Source: Lysobacterales bacterium UBA2790 (GTDB lineage: Bacteria; Pseudomonadota; Gammaproteobacteria; Xanthomonadales; Xanthomonadaceae). From it: a stretch of 9,549 nt of DNA. Below the pieces are notes generated by a model. That model did not search any database. It was not told the origin of the DNA and saw only the letters and a list, made by a program, of their open reading frames with translations. Location of the stretch: positions 14,384 to 23,932 of the forward strand of contig DEHW01000200.1 in the NCBI GenBank assembly GCA_002352135.1, given 5' to 3'. Position numbers and translations under genes: made by a program. Positions 7,924-9,549 of this stretch are shown here, piece by piece (position 1 is the stretch's first letter; every line of letters begins with the position of its first letter).

Positions 7924-8649
7924 ATGGGCACGTATGTCAGTGTGTGGTTTCGTGCGGGTTTGATGATATCGATGTGTCTGTATGCCGGTGTGACTTCCGC
8001 GCAGTACGCCGAGACGGTGCGCTGTGAGTCCTACAACGACCGCACCGAGTATTGTGAAGTGGACGCGCGGGGTGGCGTGAATCTGCTTCAGCAGCATTCG
8101 CGATCCGCATGTATCGAAGGGCAGAGTTGGGGAACGGATCGCCGAGGCATCTGGGTGTCCAACGGCTGCCGGGCGACATTCGAGATCTATTCGCGCTCCA
8201 TGGGCGGCGACAACATCGTGCTGTGCGAGTCTTTCAATGACCGCGAGAACGTATGCGGGATTTCGCCGCGCAGCGACGTCCGGCTTCTGCGACAGAAGTC
8301 GCGGTCTCCCTGTATCGAAGGCAGCAGCTGGGGCGTAGATCGTCGCGGCTTGTGGGTCTCCGACGGCTGCCGTGGCGAGTTCGAGGTGCGGCGCTATGGC
8401 GGCCATTACGGGGGCGGGCAGTATGGCGACGGCTACCCGAACAATCGCCCGCCACGCCCAGACCTGCAAACCATTTCCTGCGAGTCGCATGATGACCGCT
8501 ATCGCAAATGCAACGTCCGTATTCCGCGCGAGGCGATTCTGATTGACCAGAAATCCCGCAGTGAGTGTGTCTACATGCGGACTTGGGGTTACGACCGAAA
8601 TGGCGTCTGGGTGGATCGTGGCTGTCGCGGTGAGTTCGAGATTCGCTGA
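7924..8649 (+). CDS. Secreted protein with three DUF3011 repeats
   Basis: This 241-residue protein has a signal peptide at 1-26 (Arg10, a hydrophobic stretch, VTSA cleavage before Q27). Three copies of a 55-residue module of the DUF3011 type follow, at about 34-88, 101-155 and 186-240. Each copy runs from CES through SRS-C, WG-DR-G and WV to GCR and FE. The cysteines are at 34, 44, 63 and 82; at 101, 111, 130 and 149; and at 186, 196, 215 and 234. The spacing is 10-19-19 in every copy, which suggests two disulfides per module in an oxidising compartment. Copies 1 and 2 match at about 34 of 55 positions by hand alignment. Copy 3 is more distant and is set apart by a Gly/Tyr/Pro-rich linker (156-182). 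The domain function is not known to me. The frame opens at 7720, but ATG 7924, with GGGGGAG at 7911-7917, gives the signal peptide. A protease gene follows closely. Confidence 0.88.
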   Translation: MGTYVSVWFRAGLMISMCLYAGVTSAQYAETVRCESYNDRTEYCEVDARGGVNLLQQHSRSACIEGQSWGTDRRGIWVSNGCRATFEIYSRSMGGDNIVLCESFNDRENVCGISPRSDVRLLRQKSRSPCIEGSSWGVDRRGLWVSDGCRGEFEVRRYGGHYGGGQYGDGYPNNRPPRPDLQTISCESHDDRYRKCNVRIPREAILIDQKSRSECVYMRTWGYDRNGVWVDRGCRGEFEIR

Positions 8650-8668
8650 TCGTTGGTGATTGCACGAC

Positions 8669-8673
8669 GGAGG
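8669..8673 (+). promoter_or_regulatory. Shine-Dalgarno GGAGG that points to a GTG start
   Basis: GGAGG ends one base before ATG 8675, which is too close for efficient initiation, but seven bases before the in-frame GTG 8681. The spacing therefore favours GTG as the protease start. Both give the same signal peptide apart from two residues. Confidence 0.55.
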
Positions 8674-8680
8674 AATGCCG

Positions 8681-9549
8681 GTGCGCGATAGTCTTCTAGC
8701 AATTGCCGTTGCGGGGGCGCTTGGCTTGTTACCGCAAGGCTGTTCATGGGCGGCGGAGCCAGGTCTCGCTTCCAGCAAGATCCCTGAGGGCTTGCGTTTG
8801 CATTGGGCTTCGGGTGAGCGCGCGGACGTGTTGATCCGTCTGCGCTCGATGCCGTTGTCTACGAAGCGCGGTCTGGCTTTTTCGATCCAGTCGCGACTCG
8901 CAGTTGATGCCTTGAAGGCGCAAGCTGATGCCAGCCAGAAACCGGTGATCGACTGGTTGCAGTCGCATTCGATTGCGGCACGACCGTTCTGGATCGCCAA
9001 CGTCATTGCCGCGCGTCTGGATGCCGAGCAAGCCGCCGATCTGGCTGCGCGAGACGAGGTGCTAGGGTTCGAGTGGGACGCGCCGTTCAAGGCGGAGATC
9101 GGACGCGAGGATGGTGCGGATGAAGAGATCCGCGCGGTCGAATCGAATGTGACCCGCGTGCGTGCGCCGGAGGTCTGGGCCTTGGGCTACCGCGGCGAAG
9201 GCGTGGTGATTGCGGGGCAGGATACGGGCTACCAATGGGATCATCCGGCGCTGAAAGCCAGCTACCGGGGCTGGGACGGTGCGACAGCCGATCATGATTT
9301 TCATTGGCACGATGCGATCACTGCCGACATCGACGGCAACAGCAATCCTTGTGGCTTGAGTGCGGCAGCGCCCTGCGACGACAACTCGCACGGCACCCAC
9401 ACCATGGGCACGATGACCGGCGATGATGCGGGCAGCAACCAGATCGGTGTAGCCCCCGGCGCCCGCTGGATCGGTTGCCGCAATATGGACAGTGGCACGG
9501 GACGTCCGAGCACGTATCTGGACTGTTTCCAATGGTTCGCTGCGCCGAC
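8681..9549 (+). CDS. Secreted subtilisin-like S8 serine protease, bacillopeptidase F-like (3' end outside window)
   Basis: The frame is open to the window end, giving 289 residues from GTG 8681. There is a signal peptide at about 1-25 (LLAIAVAGALGLLP, cleavage near WAA before EP). A propeptide region resembling inhibitor I9 follows at about 40-140 (ADVLIRLRSMP, then WIANVIAARLDAEQAADLA). The catalytic domain starts near 155. It shows the Asp block GQDTGYQWDHPAL (D181), then YRGWDG and FHWHDAI as in bacillopeptidase F relatives, and the His block NSHGTHTMGT (H237). The catalytic Ser block lies beyond the window. C224 and C232 flank a short loop just before the His block and may form a disulfide. 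Family members are exported endopeptidases matured by removal of the propeptide; the substrate is unknown. The gene starts 31 bp after the DUF3011 gene stops (25 bp if ATG 8675 is used), with its own strong GGAGG, so the two are probably one operon. Confidence 0.9.
   Translation, partial: MRDSLLAIAVAGALGLLPQGCSWAAEPGLASSKIPEGLRLHWASGERADVLIRLRSMPLSTKRGLAFSIQSRLAVDALKAQADASQKPVIDWLQSHSIAARPFWIANVIAARLDAEQAADLAARDEVLGFEWDAPFKAEIGREDGADEEIRAVESNVTRVRAPEVWALGYRGEGVVIAGQDTGYQWDHPALKASYRGWDGATADHDFHWHDAITADIDGNSNPCGLSAAAPCDDNSHGTHTMGTMTGDDAGSNQIGVAPGARWIGCRNMDSGTGRPSTYLDCFQWFAAP

Noticed and set aside
7924..8001. Lipoprotein signal in the DUF3011 protein, and likewise around Cys in the protease leader
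   Set aside because: Neither MISMC nor LPQGC fits the lipobox pattern before Cys, and both leaders have ordinary signal peptidase I sites.
8029..8640. DNA direct repeats as a possible repeat array
   Set aside because: The similarity is explained by the tandem protein modules; there are no uniform repeats and spacers as in a CRISPR array.
7900..9090. 396-codon open frame on the minus strand across the DUF3011 and protease genes
   Set aside because: It is antisense to two real genes and spans the gap between them; its low-complexity Ala/Arg/Thr-rich product has no recognisable motif.

Overview
The window reads as a GC-rich gammaproteobacterial chromosome. The helicase-tsaB pair, greB, and the DUF6164, DUF5916 and DUF3011 families together recall the Lysobacterales (Xanthomonadales), but that placement is inference; no rRNA or species marker is present. 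It holds eight protein genes, two of them cut by the window edges. I see no tRNA, rRNA, CRISPR array, insertion sequence, phage gene or other sign of recent transfer.

Left block (1-1643, + strand): the C-terminal part of a YoaA/DinG-type XPD-like DNA helicase, then tsaB, which helps make the t6A modification of tRNA. E. coli has the same gene order. Next, on the opposite strand and converging on tsaB with only 20 bp between the stop codons, is a large membrane-anchored c-di-GMP enzyme (1664-4357, - strand) with Cache sensor, PAS, GGDEF and EAL domains. Both catalytic halves look intact, as does the product-inhibition I-site.

Middle block (4484-7153, + strand): divergent from the c-di-GMP gene lies a small tail-anchored protein of the DUF6164 type. 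It is followed 72 bp later by an exported DUF5916 protein, with an N-terminal CBM9-like domain and a C-terminal outer-membrane beta-barrel ending in Phe. The two may be co-transcribed.

Right block (7300-9549): greB on the - strand, encoding a transcript cleavage factor that rescues backtracked RNA polymerase. Divergent from it is an apparent two-gene operon for secreted proteins. The first gene encodes three DUF3011 repeats with identical cysteine spacing. The second, 31 bp downstream, is a bacillopeptidase F-like subtilisin (S8), cut by the window end before its catalytic Ser.

Most of the window is ordinary housekeeping and signalling. The parts least explained by known biology are the DUF3011-protease pair and the DUF6164-DUF5916 pair. 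Nothing here by itself proves a new system.
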